Assembly: GCA_963971285.1 (NCBI GenBank) | Contig: OZ020257.1 | Span: forward strand, 16,010,602-16,074,601 | Direction: 5' to 3' | Source of the DNA: Astropecten irregularis | Taxonomy: Eukaryota; Echinodermata; Asteroidea; Paxillosida; Astropectinidae | Length of the DNA stretch: 64,000 nucleotides | Part shown: positions 12,378-25,749 of the stretch, piece after piece | How the letters are laid out: each line of letters starts with the position of its first letter | Position numbering within the stretch: the stretch's first letter is position 1 | Position numbers and translations under genes: made by a program | Notes under the pieces: model-generated | The model's database searches: none | What the model saw: only the letters and a program-made list of their open reading frames with translations | What the model was told of the DNA's origin: nothing

Positions 12378-13772
12378 ATGCGGCAGCTAGATCGAGTTTT
12401 ATTTCATCGATTTGTTTCCTGTGCAAACGTTTTTCATTCCGCAGACAAACCAACGGAACAACGGCCCAGAGGTGAGCTAGGGGCGCTTTATTATCCTGTC
12501 CCACTCAGGACTAAAGCAGCACGATGTTTGTTTTCTCACAATAGTCGAAAGTCCCCCTTTAGAAATTCAAACGCGAATCACTCCTAGTTTCCCTTCACAC
12601 ACACATGCAGATTTCAATCTCAAATTCGTTTTTCAACCTTCGGACCACAAAACAACAGCTGGTGGATATATCAACCGATGTGAAGATAGAGGTATATTGG
12701 CTATCTTTGCGTTTTCCATTAAAACAGATAGTAAAAAAAAAAAAGAAACTGTCGGTTTTTTTTGTGCGTCGCCGACAGAAAATGTCATCGCGGTGCGTGC
12801 CGTCGATTTGCACCCATACACAGCTAACGTGAGATCAGGCAAAATATGAAGCTCTGGCTTCCTTTAAAGTACAGTAATTGAACATAGTCAGTCAATGATT
12901 ATACCAACCGATGACGAAATTAAAAGGACGATGGGGGAGGGGACGTACGGTAGACTGAAATTGAATGATGCTGTTAGGGGTAGGCCACGATGACGTGTTC
13001 ATTAACCCCAGTAAGGAAAGAGAAAGGACCTTTTTGATCATTCATTGGTGCGTGGCATTCAAGGAATTACCGTGAATTTATATAAATTTCCTGTACTCAT
13101 TCACTCTCTATATTGAAACGGGGAAAGGAATGGCCATTGGTAATATTTGTCTTCTTTGTTAGGTGGAGGCAAATTAATCTAGCCATAAGTCCGAGTTTTA
13201 ACTACCACAAAACAAACTTATGACAATGTTATCAAGATTGATATCTACATCTTCGAGAAAATAACGAATGACGATTTTTGTTTTCAAAAAGTGAGTTTGT
13301 CCACGTGTATTGGTTAGTTTGTAAAATTACCCTGAAGATAAAGGAAGTTGCAGATGAAAGATTGATGATTCAAAGTGCTGTGTCAGTAGTATAATAGTGC
13401 CCATTTGACCATCTAAATTACCCTCTGTGTGGGCGTGCACGGTGCAAGGCAAAGAGGGAGGCAAATGCGACGGTTTGCCGTACTCGGACGTTCAGAGTCG
13501 AAGTTTATAATTTGACTGCGTTGCGATCGTTTCACTCGAGGCAGATTGACCGGGATGTAGAACACCTGTCGAGGGGTGAGATGATGTTTCCCTCCCCGTC
13601 TTGTCTTTAAACACAGCCGGTCAGGACCACTTGTCGTTATCCGTCATCACCACAGCTCACGGTGAAGCTGCAGTTGCCACCGGCTCCACCTGTGCAAAGA
13701 CGCATCACGCCCCTTTTCCCTCCCCTCCCCCCTCGCAACGAAGGAAAAAAAATTAAGACAACAATTCGCTGA
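12378..13772 (+). CDS. Uncharacterised gene, four-exon model (about 126 aa)
   Basis: Exons 12378/12387-12471, 12611-12691, 12779-12828 and 13617-13772 with matching phases (1, 1, 0). Donors are GAG|GTGAGC, GAG|GTATAT and AAC|GTGAGA. The acceptors all carry pyrimidine tracts, for example TTTTTTTTGTGCGTCGCCGACAG. The start could be the ATG at 12378. Alternatively the CAG at 12384-12386 may be an acceptor, making this an internal exon. The middle part reads like a folded domain (…KFVFQPSDHK…INRCEDRENVIAVRAVDLH…). The last 51 codons are Pro-rich and basic and end at TGA 13770-13772. An alternative last exon beginning near 13163 would add only four residues before a stop. The family is not recognised. 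Phase agreement over four exons is the main support, and chance is not excluded. Confidence 0.4.
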
Positions 13773-14092
13773 AGGTGCTTATCAGAATCTATAGACCTCG
13801 CGTATCGAATTCTACGCGCCACTTCGCATCGGGCCACTTAGCCGTACCTATTGATTCACCAAATGGAATTATCCGGTTGATATTAAAAACCCCATTTTCC
13901 CCTCCTAGGACTCGTCAGGAGGGAGTGGATGGAGCAAAAGAGCTGCAGTAGTTTCGCAGTTGAGAGACACTGGTTGGATTCCAAGATCTGCATGGCGTTG
14001 TTGATGGACATGCGGTTGACTAAGCTCCACATCGAGATGGACGGATCGGTACTTCATCCAGCCCACGAGACGCGTTCGTCCCCAAAGCTCCG

Positions 14093-14101
14093 TATATAAA
14101 A
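14093..14101 (+). promoter_or_regulatory. TATA box (possible core promoter)
   Basis: TATATAAAA in GC-richer surroundings, with an initiator-like CAGACAGTGAC about 25-30 bp downstream. The downstream transcript would start near 14.12 kb on the plus strand, but I found no clear coding exon in the next kilobase. Based on motif only. Confidence 0.25.
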
Positions 14102-14144
14102 CCAGTAGCAGACAGTGACATCCATCTAAAATCCTCAACCCTGG

Positions 14145-15555
14145 ACTTATTCACCGCAACGAGTGCAGCATCTCACTCACTTCATGTTGAGAGATATACC
14201 TTTGTCAGGGCTAGTTGAGAGACACATCGAGAGAGAAATCTAGTGCCTATATTCACCCTAAGGGAATGGCACACATCCAGATATTCATTTCAAAGATAAA
14301 GCTGTAGACGTTCTTAGAAGGAGGCTCGTTACTATACTGGCGCCAAAGGAAGACTACATTTTTCAAACTATGGGTTTTTTCCCTCTGTTAAAGTCCCGCT
14401 CAATGACAAGTGCGGTACATTTCGATGAATGCATCCATCATTTTACAAATGTCACGTTCCTTATACGATGATATTCTATGATCGTCTTTTTCCACAAGTA
14501 GGTCAGAGCCTCCATTAATTATACCGATCATTTAGGAAAAAAATAAGGCTCCATGAACCAAAACATGTCTATTTGTTCGTGTCACGAAGAGAATGTTGTG
14601 TTGGCTGAAACAGAAATTCCAGCCGGCCGGATCTTAGAAGTCTGGCTGAGTCGAGCATCCTGCAATACACGTTAAGAAGCCACTATCAATGAGCCTTTTC
14701 ATGCGATTTCGTATAATTATACAAACAGGTAGGAAAATGTCCATTAAGATCAGACAATGATCGAGACTTTATGAGAGAAATAGCGAACAAAACAAAATAA
14801 TAAAAACTTTCACATGAACCAACAAAATAGCTTACTAACAAAAGCAAAGTGGAAATGTCAATGTCTTCCACAGGGTTATGAATGCGACATTCAATCAGCT
14901 TTAGCTATTCATGGATCGTTCTTGTGAAATTGCATGCATTAATTTTAGAGTAATACGATCTCTTTGGCAGTTGGAACGGCAAGACACAAAGGATAAGATC
15001 CTATTTCCGAGAAAGATCAAGTGCGCCGCTTTCTTTAATTAGATTGAATCAGATTGTAAGGAGATAAAAATTGAATTTAATTTCCTTAGTGATATAATTA
15101 TGATGAAAAATGGCAATTGATCTACGGATAGGCCTAATTTCTTTTCAATCTTGATTGCGGAACGGAAGTGAAAGAGGAAATGAAATGAACAATTTATTTA
15201 CTATAATAATTTCGTCTGGCGCGTCATTATGTTAAAACCACTTGAGACCTGTCTTTGCCAATTTCGTCGCTTCCGTTTTTGTCTCTACACACTCCTGTGT
15301 GGAGTCTTAAGAAATCATAAGAGTCTTAAGTCTCTTGCTGTCTTATAATAACAATCTTTGTCTGGTAATTCAAAGCCTTCCTTCCGTATACTCTGTCTTT
15401 ATTCAAAATTTAGAAATTTTGATTTTTTGAATGAGCATTTACTTCTTGGATTTTGTTTTGTTTTGATACTGAATGTTTGTTTTTTTTGTCAATGAAACGT
15501 AATTTTATTCGTTTTTTTTTACAGTCGTTTTTGGTTTATTGATAATGTCATGTAT
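14145..15555. other. No gene seen (intergenic or intron)
   Basis: AT-rich unique-looking sequence with no supported exon. A poly-T/A-rich section occupies 15400-15540, just before family A copy 3. Confidence 0.6.
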
Positions 15556-15559
15556 TATG

Positions 15560-15698
15560 AACTTAACTCATCGTAACTTACTACAATCGTAGGACGTATG
15601 ATGCATTGCGGCCCTACGAAGAATTACTAGGATACGATGAGTTATATTTCGTAACCTGAGTTACGATCGATCGTAGGGCTTCGTGAAATCGACACTGG
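15560..15698 (-). mobile_element. Family A MITE-like element, copy 3
   Basis: Contains GATGCATTGCGGCCCTACG, GATGAGTTATATTTCGTAA and TTACGATCGATCGTAGG, ending GTGAAATCGAC. The terminal CCCC is changed to ACTGG. The left end is eroded. Confidence 0.75.
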
Positions 15699-15699
15699 T

Positions 15700-17480
15700 T
15701 GCCTATATCTTCACGTGTGGGATGTTTTTTTTTCCGTTGTCACCTTTGTGTATTATGATTGCTGTTTCCGATTCTGCATTGTTGTTTACCTTTACCATCT
15801 TGAAATTATTTCTTTATTGATCTGATACAGTTCAGATGGACTTCTATCTTTAAAGCGATCATACATCTTCGCAATTTAATTTGCAGGCCTACTGTTCAAG
15901 TCTGCACATGAATGAACGGTATAATGATAAAAATGTCAATTTCGTGTTGGCCGCCCCTTTAACCAAACGCTCACTGCTTTTAGGATATTGTTCATGTGTC
16001 TGCATTATGATATCGCAAACACTAACAAGAGTCAATAAAGACGTATTCATTTTGATCTAAGAATAGACCACGAGCCTACTAAAAAGTACGTCGGCGTGAA
16101 TGAAGGAATTTTAGGAGAGTAAAATGCTCTTTCCAGGTGTAACGGGTTACTCATAAACTTGCTTCATATCTGTGAGATTTCCGTCACACTTTGCTCACAC
16201 ATAAGAGCAAGGGAAATATTGGCTTATTAAATATACGTGGAAACACAGCGGCTATTTTGAATAGCAAAGCAAAATCGATTCCACAATGATTTCCTGGTTA
16301 TTGTTTACCTAGTATCGATTCATTGGAGTCGATTGTGTAAATACAGCTGCGACGATCCGGCTGTGCGAGAATTTGAAAGAGAAAATGAATTATTGTATGT
16401 GGACTTTGCAACAATGGCTTTAAGAAATGGTGATGATATTGTTTTAATGGAATAGACCTCTTTTGGGGGTGTTTGATGGCTGTAAAGTTTCACAAATGAT
16501 TGGGAATGAAAATAAATTGAACACTTCTGACCATTCGAGGCGATGCTCGTGATTTGGATTCCCATAACGCATTAAAGATCGCTACATTACTATTGGAAAA
16601 AAATTCATTAAACGCTAAAAATCCGATCGTGATTGCCAAGCACTCCATATCTGAGCCCATTACTCATTATAAGGCATAGAATTCCTAACACAGTTATTGG
16701 AAATTTATGAGATATCGTGAAACTGTCACACCCAATCAAAGTTGTTTGATATTAGTAAAAAGCCCACAGCACGGCTGTGTATATAATACGTATAAGTCAT
16801 ATATGAGCGATCGAGAGCATTAATTACAATTCTGAAGTCTAGACTAAATAAATCCACGATAAAATCAAATTACTCGTGCTCTCTCAAATGTCACATAATT
16901 GAAATGGATATTTCATTTTCCCCTGCGAGGAAACTGCATCAAATCCCAAGTGACTGTTCTCTGTTGACCTTTTTGAGGGGTTGATTTTCCCTTTCTGAAA
17001 AAAAACCCCACAAAGATGAAGCAACAAGCGTATGTATGCATACGCACAATGCAAAAACCGACACAATTCTTATATTATATGAACAGTTATGTCATTTTAC
17101 GCAAGTACACCGATGGGCTCGCCCGGAGAAGATGTACGGTATCATTTAGCGTGCCTCGCCGCACTATTCTTTGATATCACGGCGGCCAGACATGGCGTGC
17201 GTGCCTCTCAAACCGACTTCACGCCCGTTCCGCCTTCCAGCCATTTGCATTTTATGTTCTACTTTCATCACGAGGAGAAGCAAGCATGATAAGGCCCCAC
17301 GGGCGGCAGCTTTTTAAAGTCGAGGAGGACGGGGATACTTTTTTAATTTTTTTATTCCGCATCACGTGAATCGAGTAGGACATACATAACTCGAAGTTAA
17401 AGTGCATGGTCAATATGAACTGTTACACAGTCCTGGAGTTGACTGGATATGGCTGGAGGTCCGACCGCCATATTGACAGG
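15700..17480. other. No gene seen; one small plus-strand frame noted
   Basis: Mostly AT-rich. A 66-codon plus-strand frame (17089-17289) lies in a GC-richer patch and has even codon use. It has no recognisable domain and no splice support, so it is left uncalled. Confidence 0.5.
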
Positions 17481-17519
17481 GAGGGGGAGGGGGAGAGGGA
17501 GGGGGCAAAATGATCGAAG

Positions 17520-17745
17520 AACTTTAATGACAACGGCCAATAATGATCGAGGTTGACAGGGGGCTATATTGACGAAGGCTATTCACGACGGCCAGTGACG
17601 GGGTCTAATAGTGATTGGGGTCAGCGGTGACTGACGAGTCCAATATAACGACGGGGCAATAGTCATGGACCATTAATGACGAGGTTTATATTGACCGGTC
17701 CAATAGTGACGGGGCGTGCATTATATTGATGACGTTAATACACTG
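17520..17745. repeat. Degenerate tandem repeat with ATATTGACGA/AATAGTGACGGGG
   Basis: Variants of CCAATAATGA, CTATATTGACG and TCTAATAGTGA recur about nine times at roughly 25-30 bp. Preceded by a GGGAGGG purine run (17481-17505). Confidence 0.55.
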
Positions 17746-17884
17746 ATAGATCCTATCAGACGTGCTTAAAAGTTATGACCGGGTCTCTGGCTCACAGACA
17801 AACTTCCGTTCACTAAAATCACACGCCAATTTGCTCCTGTATCACAGTGAGGGTACCCTAGGGTGGATTTTACAAACCTCGTCG

Positions 17885-17999
17885 GAATTACTTACTCTCA
17901 ATCGTAAAAGTAATGACGCATTGCAGACCTACGTGGGATACGATGGGTTATCCTTCGTAACTCAGTTACGATCGATCGAAGGCTTCGTGAAATCGACCT
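17885..17999 (-). mobile_element. Family A MITE-like element, copy 4 (truncated)
   Basis: Shares GACGCATTGCAGACCTACG, GATGGGTTATCCTTCGTAAC and TTACGATCGATCG, ending GTGAAATCGACC. The distal end is missing. Confidence 0.75.
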
Positions 18000-20900
18000 A
18001 TGAATGTGTAGTCATCAATGGAACGAAAATTAAAGATAGACATAAAAAGGTGTCACAAAATTAAGCGATTTAGGAGTTTCATAAAACACACCACACGATT
18101 GTACTTTCCTGAAAATAGAACATTAATACAGATGGATATTTTGTTTGCTAACAGATCGTCTGTTCCAACACCAGCTGCGGGGTTTGTCTGTGACCACAGA
18201 AGAAACAAATACGTCTTTATTACATCTCGATGTGCTTGTCGGTCATCAACATTGAATCTACACCGAATTAGTGGTCGATGAGCCAACAACATCATCTCAA
18301 ATGCTATACCTGTGTCCTTAAAACCCCCAGGTGTAGCGAGTCTGTTCGCTCTTGCAATTTCGTCTCCCGTTGCCTTAAAGAAAAGAACAGAAGAGAAAAC
18401 TCCGCCATCACAAGGAAACCGCGATCCACTGAAGAGCTCGCTTGGAAGCTGAAGTAGGGTGCTAGACACCCGTGCTAAACGCTTGATAGCCTAATAAGCA
18501 GGGAAGCAGTCAACACAAGTACATGCAGGCAGTCGTGTCGAAAGTGTCAACCAGCACGGTTGAAGATCCGGCGAGTTTTTTTTTTATTGAGAATACATCA
18601 CCGGGCACTCTGAGCTTGAGACCGGGCCCCAAAATATATGTCTCCACAGCCGAAGATTCGAGCATCCTCATCTTCAATCATATTCTCTATCGTCCTACAT
18701 TTGTTTGGTGTGTGGAGAGTCGAATTGAAAAAGCAAGCTTGCATTGCATTGACAGTAGCGCCCCCTGCGGCTAATAGAGACTTAATACGGGCCAATCAAT
18801 GCCTACCTTTCAGCCTGGCCTGATTTTTTTGTCAGTTACCATTTAGCAGGGAAAAAGGAGAGCGAGTCCACACAAGGAGCACGACTGAGATATCAAAAAA
18901 GGCTCTTAGTGCGTACCTGGGCTTCAAAAAAAATATTCATCTCCATCACAATCATCTTCGTTCGAAGATGAATCGATCACGAAGCAGATGTTTTTGGCTT
19001 GAAAAGTGCTGTTTATTATCAAAAGAACCCACAACTTGCAGGTGGAAAGAAAAAAATATGAATAAATAAACAATGTGGAGTATTGTCATAACACTGAATT
19101 GAAATGTGTCAAAAAATGATGTCAGCCAAAGAAAATCATGTTAGATGACGCGAAGGTAATTTGACAATGGCCATGGTTGGAGGAATTCAATGCGTTGAGA
19201 TGCATAGTTGTCTCGGTTTTTGACTGAGGGATGTTGTCAGTTGCTTCATGGTGAGGGCCTGTTTGTTCGTAAGGATGGCACCTCGCCTCATAGCTCCTTA
19301 TTAAGAGAGACCTCTATCGGCTGGAGGGGGAGTAAAGATCGCGTTGAGAGAGTGGATAATGGAACTGATCAGTTCGCTGACACACACGTCAGCCAAAAGG
19401 CGAACATACATACATTTTGGTTTCCGTTTTGTTGATTCGGAAAGAAGACCAAAAATATCTCAGGGTTCATGCTATAAAATGTCAGGATATAAATAAGACT
19501 AATTTGACTCGCTTGTGGATCCCATCCACTCCGAGTGCAACCTCCGTCTAATGCCTCGCCATCAGGGCAAACTGGCTCTTGACCTGAATATCATAAAAAG
19601 GACGAATCCCGTCATATCGCGTTACCGTAGGCTAGAAGGTTTGTTCGGGGGCTCACGGGCTTCTTAGAATGCTCAGGGGTTTCGTTACCATCGGCAGAAT
19701 GGACACCCAAACCGCCACCATTCAAAACCCTCAACAATGCTGCAAAACTGCCATCAAAATAAAAGACAAAGATCCGGCCTCTAGAAAAGTAATACTTCAA
19801 CAAAGCATCCCAAAACATCCTTCACTCTCAGTCAATTGGAGGTTGGACGTAAGCTGAAACCATTAATATGTGCACCGCACACAACGCCTAGCTCATCTTT
19901 TTTATTTCCAAACGTATAGTTCGTGCCTTCCTATTGCTAATCAAAATGTCACAGGATAAACACACTTGTATCTGAAGATGAATGTAAACGGACGACAAGT
20001 CAAACTGTCAATGGCGATTTAATACATGCTAACAAAACCGTGTGTGGCCTGAACTATAGTGTATCAGGCATGAACTAGAAAATCTATGTAATGTAGACGG
20101 GCAGATGGTAAAATTTGCCTTGTAAAAACAATCACTGTTTTCTCTCATATTAGTCTCCAGTTGCTGACATTTTTTTTATGGGGATTCAATTATAGCTTCA
20201 TTTCATGATAACAAAACATGAAAGTAATATCTTCACATAATGTGAATTGGGATTAACTAAACAATCTTTAACACGGCGCTGTTTTGACATCAAAATTGCT
20301 ATAAATAGTCAAAGTTATAAATAAAGTTAAAGCCTTGGTCTAGTTGTTCTAATTTGAGAGAAACCGTGACGTCATCACCTGAATACCTATAATCTCTACG
20401 GCATCATTCAAAGTAGAGATCATCTGCTTTATGGAATGGACTGATATTGGTAATATGATAGGCCAACATTTTCAGGAAGCATGGCTTCCGAATGATCTTC
20501 TAGCCTACGTACATGCATCAACCAGGCTGACAGAATCGAGCATTGAACAGTATTAAAGCCATAGAGGTTTGCCATGCTGTGCCTCTGAACGGAAAGACAC
20601 AATGTTAAAAACTTGTTATCATTTTGGGCGGTAAGAGCAATCTTGTTCCTTGTATCCCTTGTACGATAAATGCACGTACGCCGCAACCTATTGTGTAACT
20701 CATATAGAGAACTTTGCTAGTCATAAGCGCATTAAATAGCAACCCTGTGTGGCCACACGTACACGTGGGCCCAGTGTATGTGGAGTCCACTGCACACATA
20801 GCCGGGCTATACCATTTCACAAACAGGGGTCAATCATTGAGAATGCAGAAACATCGCGATTTAAACAACAATATATACAGTTGATTTGTTGCAAAACTTA

Positions 20901-23900
20901 AACTGAACTGAACGTTTATTGATAGCTTTTCCTTGAATTAATTGTATGACTTTCATGTAGCGTTAAGTTCCGTTAACCACTGCACAACCTTGCAAGATAC
21001 ACCCCTCTGAAGGCGATGAATTGATCCGGCCGATCGGAAATGTGATCGAGCGTAGAGCAAGGTCCAGATTGTGGATGAAAATGCCACAAAAAGAGATATT
21101 TTTCACTATAATAAAACACCTACACATATCATTTATGAACAGAGGTACAATCACAAGAAAAGTCGGCATGAAAACTTAAAGAAATATAAGATTTAACACG
21201 CTAAAATCATCGTGAGCACGAGACAGTGAAGACATACCGTGCACGGAGAACATGCAACGAGTCTGATTACGGTCTCGTTGAATCCACGTGCAGAACACCC
21301 ACACCGCTGTACTGTTTACACCAGGTCCGTATACCAGACTACACTAAGCCATCAGCCCATCCTTTGACGAAACGGGGTTCGCGATTTGACAGAAAAAGTG
21401 CAACCAGTTCCCCTCAACCAATGAAAACGAATGTTACATAAAATGAAAGCTTATTCCGTCAGCTTTCAGAAACCGCCCGAAGTGAGTTGATACGAGCCAC
21501 CTAGCGCGAGTGCCGTTGAATCTTGTAAACTTCCACCCTAATAAACCAACGAAATGTGGCTTGACCTCCATAGGAAATGGACAATTCTGGATTTTTGTCT
21601 TGTTTTTCAACTCAAAAGTGCATATTATTATACCGCTCAGAGAACAGTGAAACTACATTCATTTGAAAGAGAATAAGATGTACTTTATTATTCCAGCCGA
21701 AGTGGTAAGTTTACCAAAAGGACTTTCCGCATACGGACGAAAGTTTGCCGGGGGAGTCCCGATTCAATGCAAATTCCCTGTGTTAAACAGAGCCCCACAG
21801 ACGTTAGTAAGCAAATGCGCGCAAGTTCTCCATTGACTCAATGCACGTGCACGATCGCGCCGTGCATGCATGCATGTGTGCATTGTGCGGATGCACGACT
21901 TTTACCGAGACGTTTTGGTACAGCACAGAGCCTATAGGCTGCTCAAAGTGCTACAGATACCGCGCGATGGACCAGCGCCAATCGATCAAACTGAATGTTC
22001 CACTTAACTCGGTGTATAGTATCTGCTGAAACTTCCATCATTCATTTCATGTCCATAAAAGAAAGAGGAAAAGCAGTGAACAGTCCGACATAGCTCAATT
22101 AAACTCGAAAACATGTTTGATCACTTTGCCCAACAAGAAGTGCTCGACGGCCGGCAACGCGGACATGCTTCGTGCATGTAAAACATGGTCCGTGTTCTGC
22201 CCCCTTTTCTTTTTGATGTTGTTGAAGGTAAACATGTACGTTGACGTATGGGTGTATAGCTCTCAATCAGGTCACGTAATTGCCGGTTCTTCATCCATTT
22301 TATTCGCCACGATCGATCGCCATAAATTTTACCCCCATGGAGTTCAGTTCAAAAAACATGCACGTCCATTCCCCGGTATAACTCCCTCCCCTCCCCCTCC
22401 CTAGATGCATACAAGTTTAATTATGGGGGTTAATTGGTGAGAGTGTTGCCATGGTAACATGCTACGGTTGGAGATTGGCTTAATGCCTTTTTTGCTTGAT
22501 TATAATAAGGCACAAGCTTGGGTATAGGACTATGGTCTGGAAGAGACTCCGAGATTTTTTTCAGTGCCTCGGGCGAAGAGCCTGGGATTTACCCTCCTCC
22601 TACGCAAGCGTGACTTGCCGCGGTCCTTGGCCGGCAATAAAGTGAACAACACCCGGGACAGAACAATCTCAAGTTTCCTTTTTCTCCCTCACTCATGCCT
22701 ATTATAATCGCTGACACAAAGTCACTTTCAGATTGCGCATTGCTGTCAGAAATTTGCTTCGCCATGATGGTGATCGAGGCCATGTTGCATGATTGGAATT
22801 ACACTTGTACTATTACTTACTCCTCAGGGTAATAATGACTTCTCAGTCCTGTTTTAATCTTAAAACAAGCAAAAATGCATCTGCTTTGATTGCAGCATTC
22901 CAATTTCCGAGCGTGAGCGTGGAATTTATTTTAGCGAATTGGCAGTCTTTCCATAGCTATTCATTGAATGTCTATTCACAACACGCATAAAGCCTCACGC
23001 ATAAAGCCTAATCCAACATCTTCTTTGTACATCGAGGTATAATACTAAAATAAACCTCTATAAAACCGCCCACCTTCATATGATCAATGTACTAGGCTTA
23101 AAAGGCTAGAGGTCTGTCAAACATTTGTGAGATCCGTGGAGAGCATTTTAAGTCCGAGCACGGCGAGACGAGACGGGCAAAGCAAGCCTGTCACCCGATA
23201 CGACGGAAAGCTATAGTATGAAACGAACAAGAGTGACGGGTTTCTGAGGAGAAAAAAATATCCATTTATTAACCACAGCCTTGCATTTTCATAGAGAGAG
23301 CCCACACCTTCGCTCGGATAATTTATTCTATCCATCTTTTTTTTTCTACTTCTATCTCCATGAATAATTGTCAGAGCGAGTAATTTGTCAACTTGGTATT
23401 TCTGTTTACTGACGAATGCGGAAATGTTTAAGAAGAATAATAGTGCATATGGACGGAGGAAAAATGTCAAACACTTCAATTGATCGAGCACTATTGCAAT
23501 GAGCGTAATTCCTCGCCAAATTTTAAAAACAGAATGAATGCTTTTTGTTTTTAATTGTCAGTCGATCTGCTCGATTTGTGCCAATGGTGAAACGCAATAC
23601 GTCATTAAAACGTAGAGAACACCACACTGGCGCCAAGCATTCCCTGAAACACGGGGCAGTGCTCATTAGTCTCAGTATGGGGGAAACAGATATTCTTTCC
23701 ACACACACAAACATTTCCCAAATATCATTTTGCCTGAACCGGCTTGGTTAAATCCCATGAAGGCTTTTTGTGAGTCATTATTACCATTACAGAGTGCGGC
23801 ACAAACTATGCCACTAGCATCCCAGAGGGGAATCAATCAACATTAGGGAAAATGTTGAGGATGGACGAAAAAAGGGGAAGCCATCACGTCCGATTGTCTT

Positions 23901-25200
23901 TAGATACTTCATGTAAGCTGTAATTGATACTGAAGCTCTCAGTTTCCATTATGCGTTTTGCAATTTTATCTCTGGAACGGTTATTGTGAACGCAAGACAC
24001 GTATAAAACGAGATTCAGCAATGTTTTGTTTGTTCCAGAGTGGCTCTTGACTGACTGAGAAATGTGTAAATCATTCCCCTTGGTAACCCATATGTTATTA
24101 AGCGAGTTTATGATTAAAAGGGCGAGCAATGGAAGATGATGCATTGCTGGGTTGAGTGTAATGAATTGGCGTGCTGCCTAGGCCTGTATAACTTACTAGA
24201 AAATAGTCAGCTTGTCAGTATTACTGGCGCCTTGTGTATCTTTTGCACAGAGTTTTGTGCCAATGAATAGACTATACTTGGTCAATGCATTAATAAAAGA
24301 AAATAAGAATAGCAATGTAATGATGCTATAACGTATAAACCAATGGTGATCATAATAATTCAGAAGAGGATATTAAGTACGAAGAATGAAACACGATCTT
24401 TCCCTGAAGGTGTAGCGCTATTTTGTCTTCACGCTGTGACGGTTGCTAGCTATGCCTATACACGACATGTAATTCTCAAACCACGCGGGACGGGAAAATC
24501 TTTCAAAGCCTTCTAACTATCAAATCACCTTTCTGCAAGCTATACACACACGTAATCAAGCAATGATATTAAGAAACTGCCTTGTATTACATGTTGTTTC
24601 TGCTATGCATATCCCCTGGGCGTATATCATAATCCCTGCCACAGTTTGGCTCGATTGTCAATTTCTGCGGCGTTTGCTGTTTGTATATACCGTCTCATCA
24701 CAGAATGCATGCACCAAACCAGTCATGTTACACACACCGGACTGAGATTGTCCTCAGCCACACTCTTATATCTTTCGCCTCTTCACCAACAAAAGTTTGT
24801 GGAAGATATTTACCATCTGAGCCGGCCATACAGTTGAGTTTGCTAAACCCTGCAATAAATCGCAGGGATTACTTCGGGATGAAACACTGCCGGGGGAAAT
24901 TGATAGAAAACGTGCCCCGCGGACAAACTAAACGCCCGCTGCTATGGTAGCTCCGTTGGCCTAATACCAGGCCAGAAGACACGGTACGATTGCAAAAGGA
25001 TTATCATGCAGCCCATAGCTGGCCAAATAACGAGAGAGATGTATCGCCCCAGAACGAGAGCTTCAAAAGGAAAGACTGTTTGATTATTCCTGACCACGAG
25101 GCCTCGATGATCTCCAATCGCGCGCCAAGGAAAATTAATAGGACAAACCTACGCGGGCCTATAGATTCCTGGCACGACCGGCCTGAGTATACCCAACCGG
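18000..25200. other. Long region without supported genes; weak exon candidates
   Basis: Minus-strand fragments with good splice borders but short frames lie at 18310-18373 (acceptor TTCTGTTCTTTTCTTTAAG, donor GTATAG), around 19630-19735 and at 20531-20606 (acceptor TGTCTTTCCGTTCAG, donor GTACGT). They do not join in phase. A small hairpin ATCTTCGTTCGAAGAT lies at about 18954-18969. The rest shows no recurring repeat. Confidence 0.5.
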
Positions 25201-25209
25201 TATACAACC

Positions 25210-25440
25210 GGGGCCAGTTTCATAGAGATGCTTAGCACAAAAAAATAGCTTAGCACAAAAATGGCTTACCCAACATTGAAAACTCGATTTGATATTCGTG
25301 GTCAGCTAACAACAGCCAAAGAACAATCACAAGTGATACACAACACATGCAAATTTGGTTGTTAATCCTGTTTTTATTAAGGAAGAAATGTCAGGCTTAG
25401 CGATTTTTTGTGTGTTAAGCAGCTCTTTGAAATTTGCCCG
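25210..25440 (+). mobile_element. Family B MITE-like element, copy 1
   Basis: Ends GGGGCCAGTTTCATAGAG … CTTTGAAATTTGCCC. Contains repeated GCTTAGCACAAAAA units and the shared GGTTGTTAATCCTGTTTTTAT core. Confidence 0.75.
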
Positions 25441-25494
25441 AGATCTCTTTGGGATTTGGCGTACAAACATCCAGTCTATACACGAATAATCATA

Positions 25495-25742
25495 ATCACA
25501 TACGGTGCCCACTTTTTACGAAAACAGTAAAAAACGGCAACAGTATTTCTTAAGTCTTTTCTCTTTTATGTTTGATCTTTATTATTTTTTTTTAAAGATC
25601 AAAAATAATTTCGGTCACTGGTTTAACTCTCATTTCTGGATAAATACAGAATTTCAGACAGAACAAATTTAACGGTATAGGTTAATCTGTAAATATATGT
25701 CTGTTCCGGTATGTTACCAAATTATGGTACTATATCTTTAAG
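25495..25742 (+). mobile_element. Family C element, copy 1
   Basis: Carries the family landmarks CGGTGCCCACTTTTT, a TTTGATC…GATCAAAAAT palindrome, GGATAAATACAGAATTTCAG, TTTAACGGTATAG and a right end GTTACCAAATTATGGTACT. The left end is missing, cut close to the neighbouring family B copy. Confidence 0.75.
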
Positions 25743-25749
25743 CAGCAGT

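Noticed and set aside
23117-23491. 124-codon minus-strand frame
   Set aside because: AT-rich with no motif, no convincing splice borders or context; taken as chance.
24990-25235. 81-codon plus-strand frame with varied composition
   Set aside because: Looks somewhat protein-like, but its end is the family B terminal repeat and the only donor (CCG|GTATAC) is weak.
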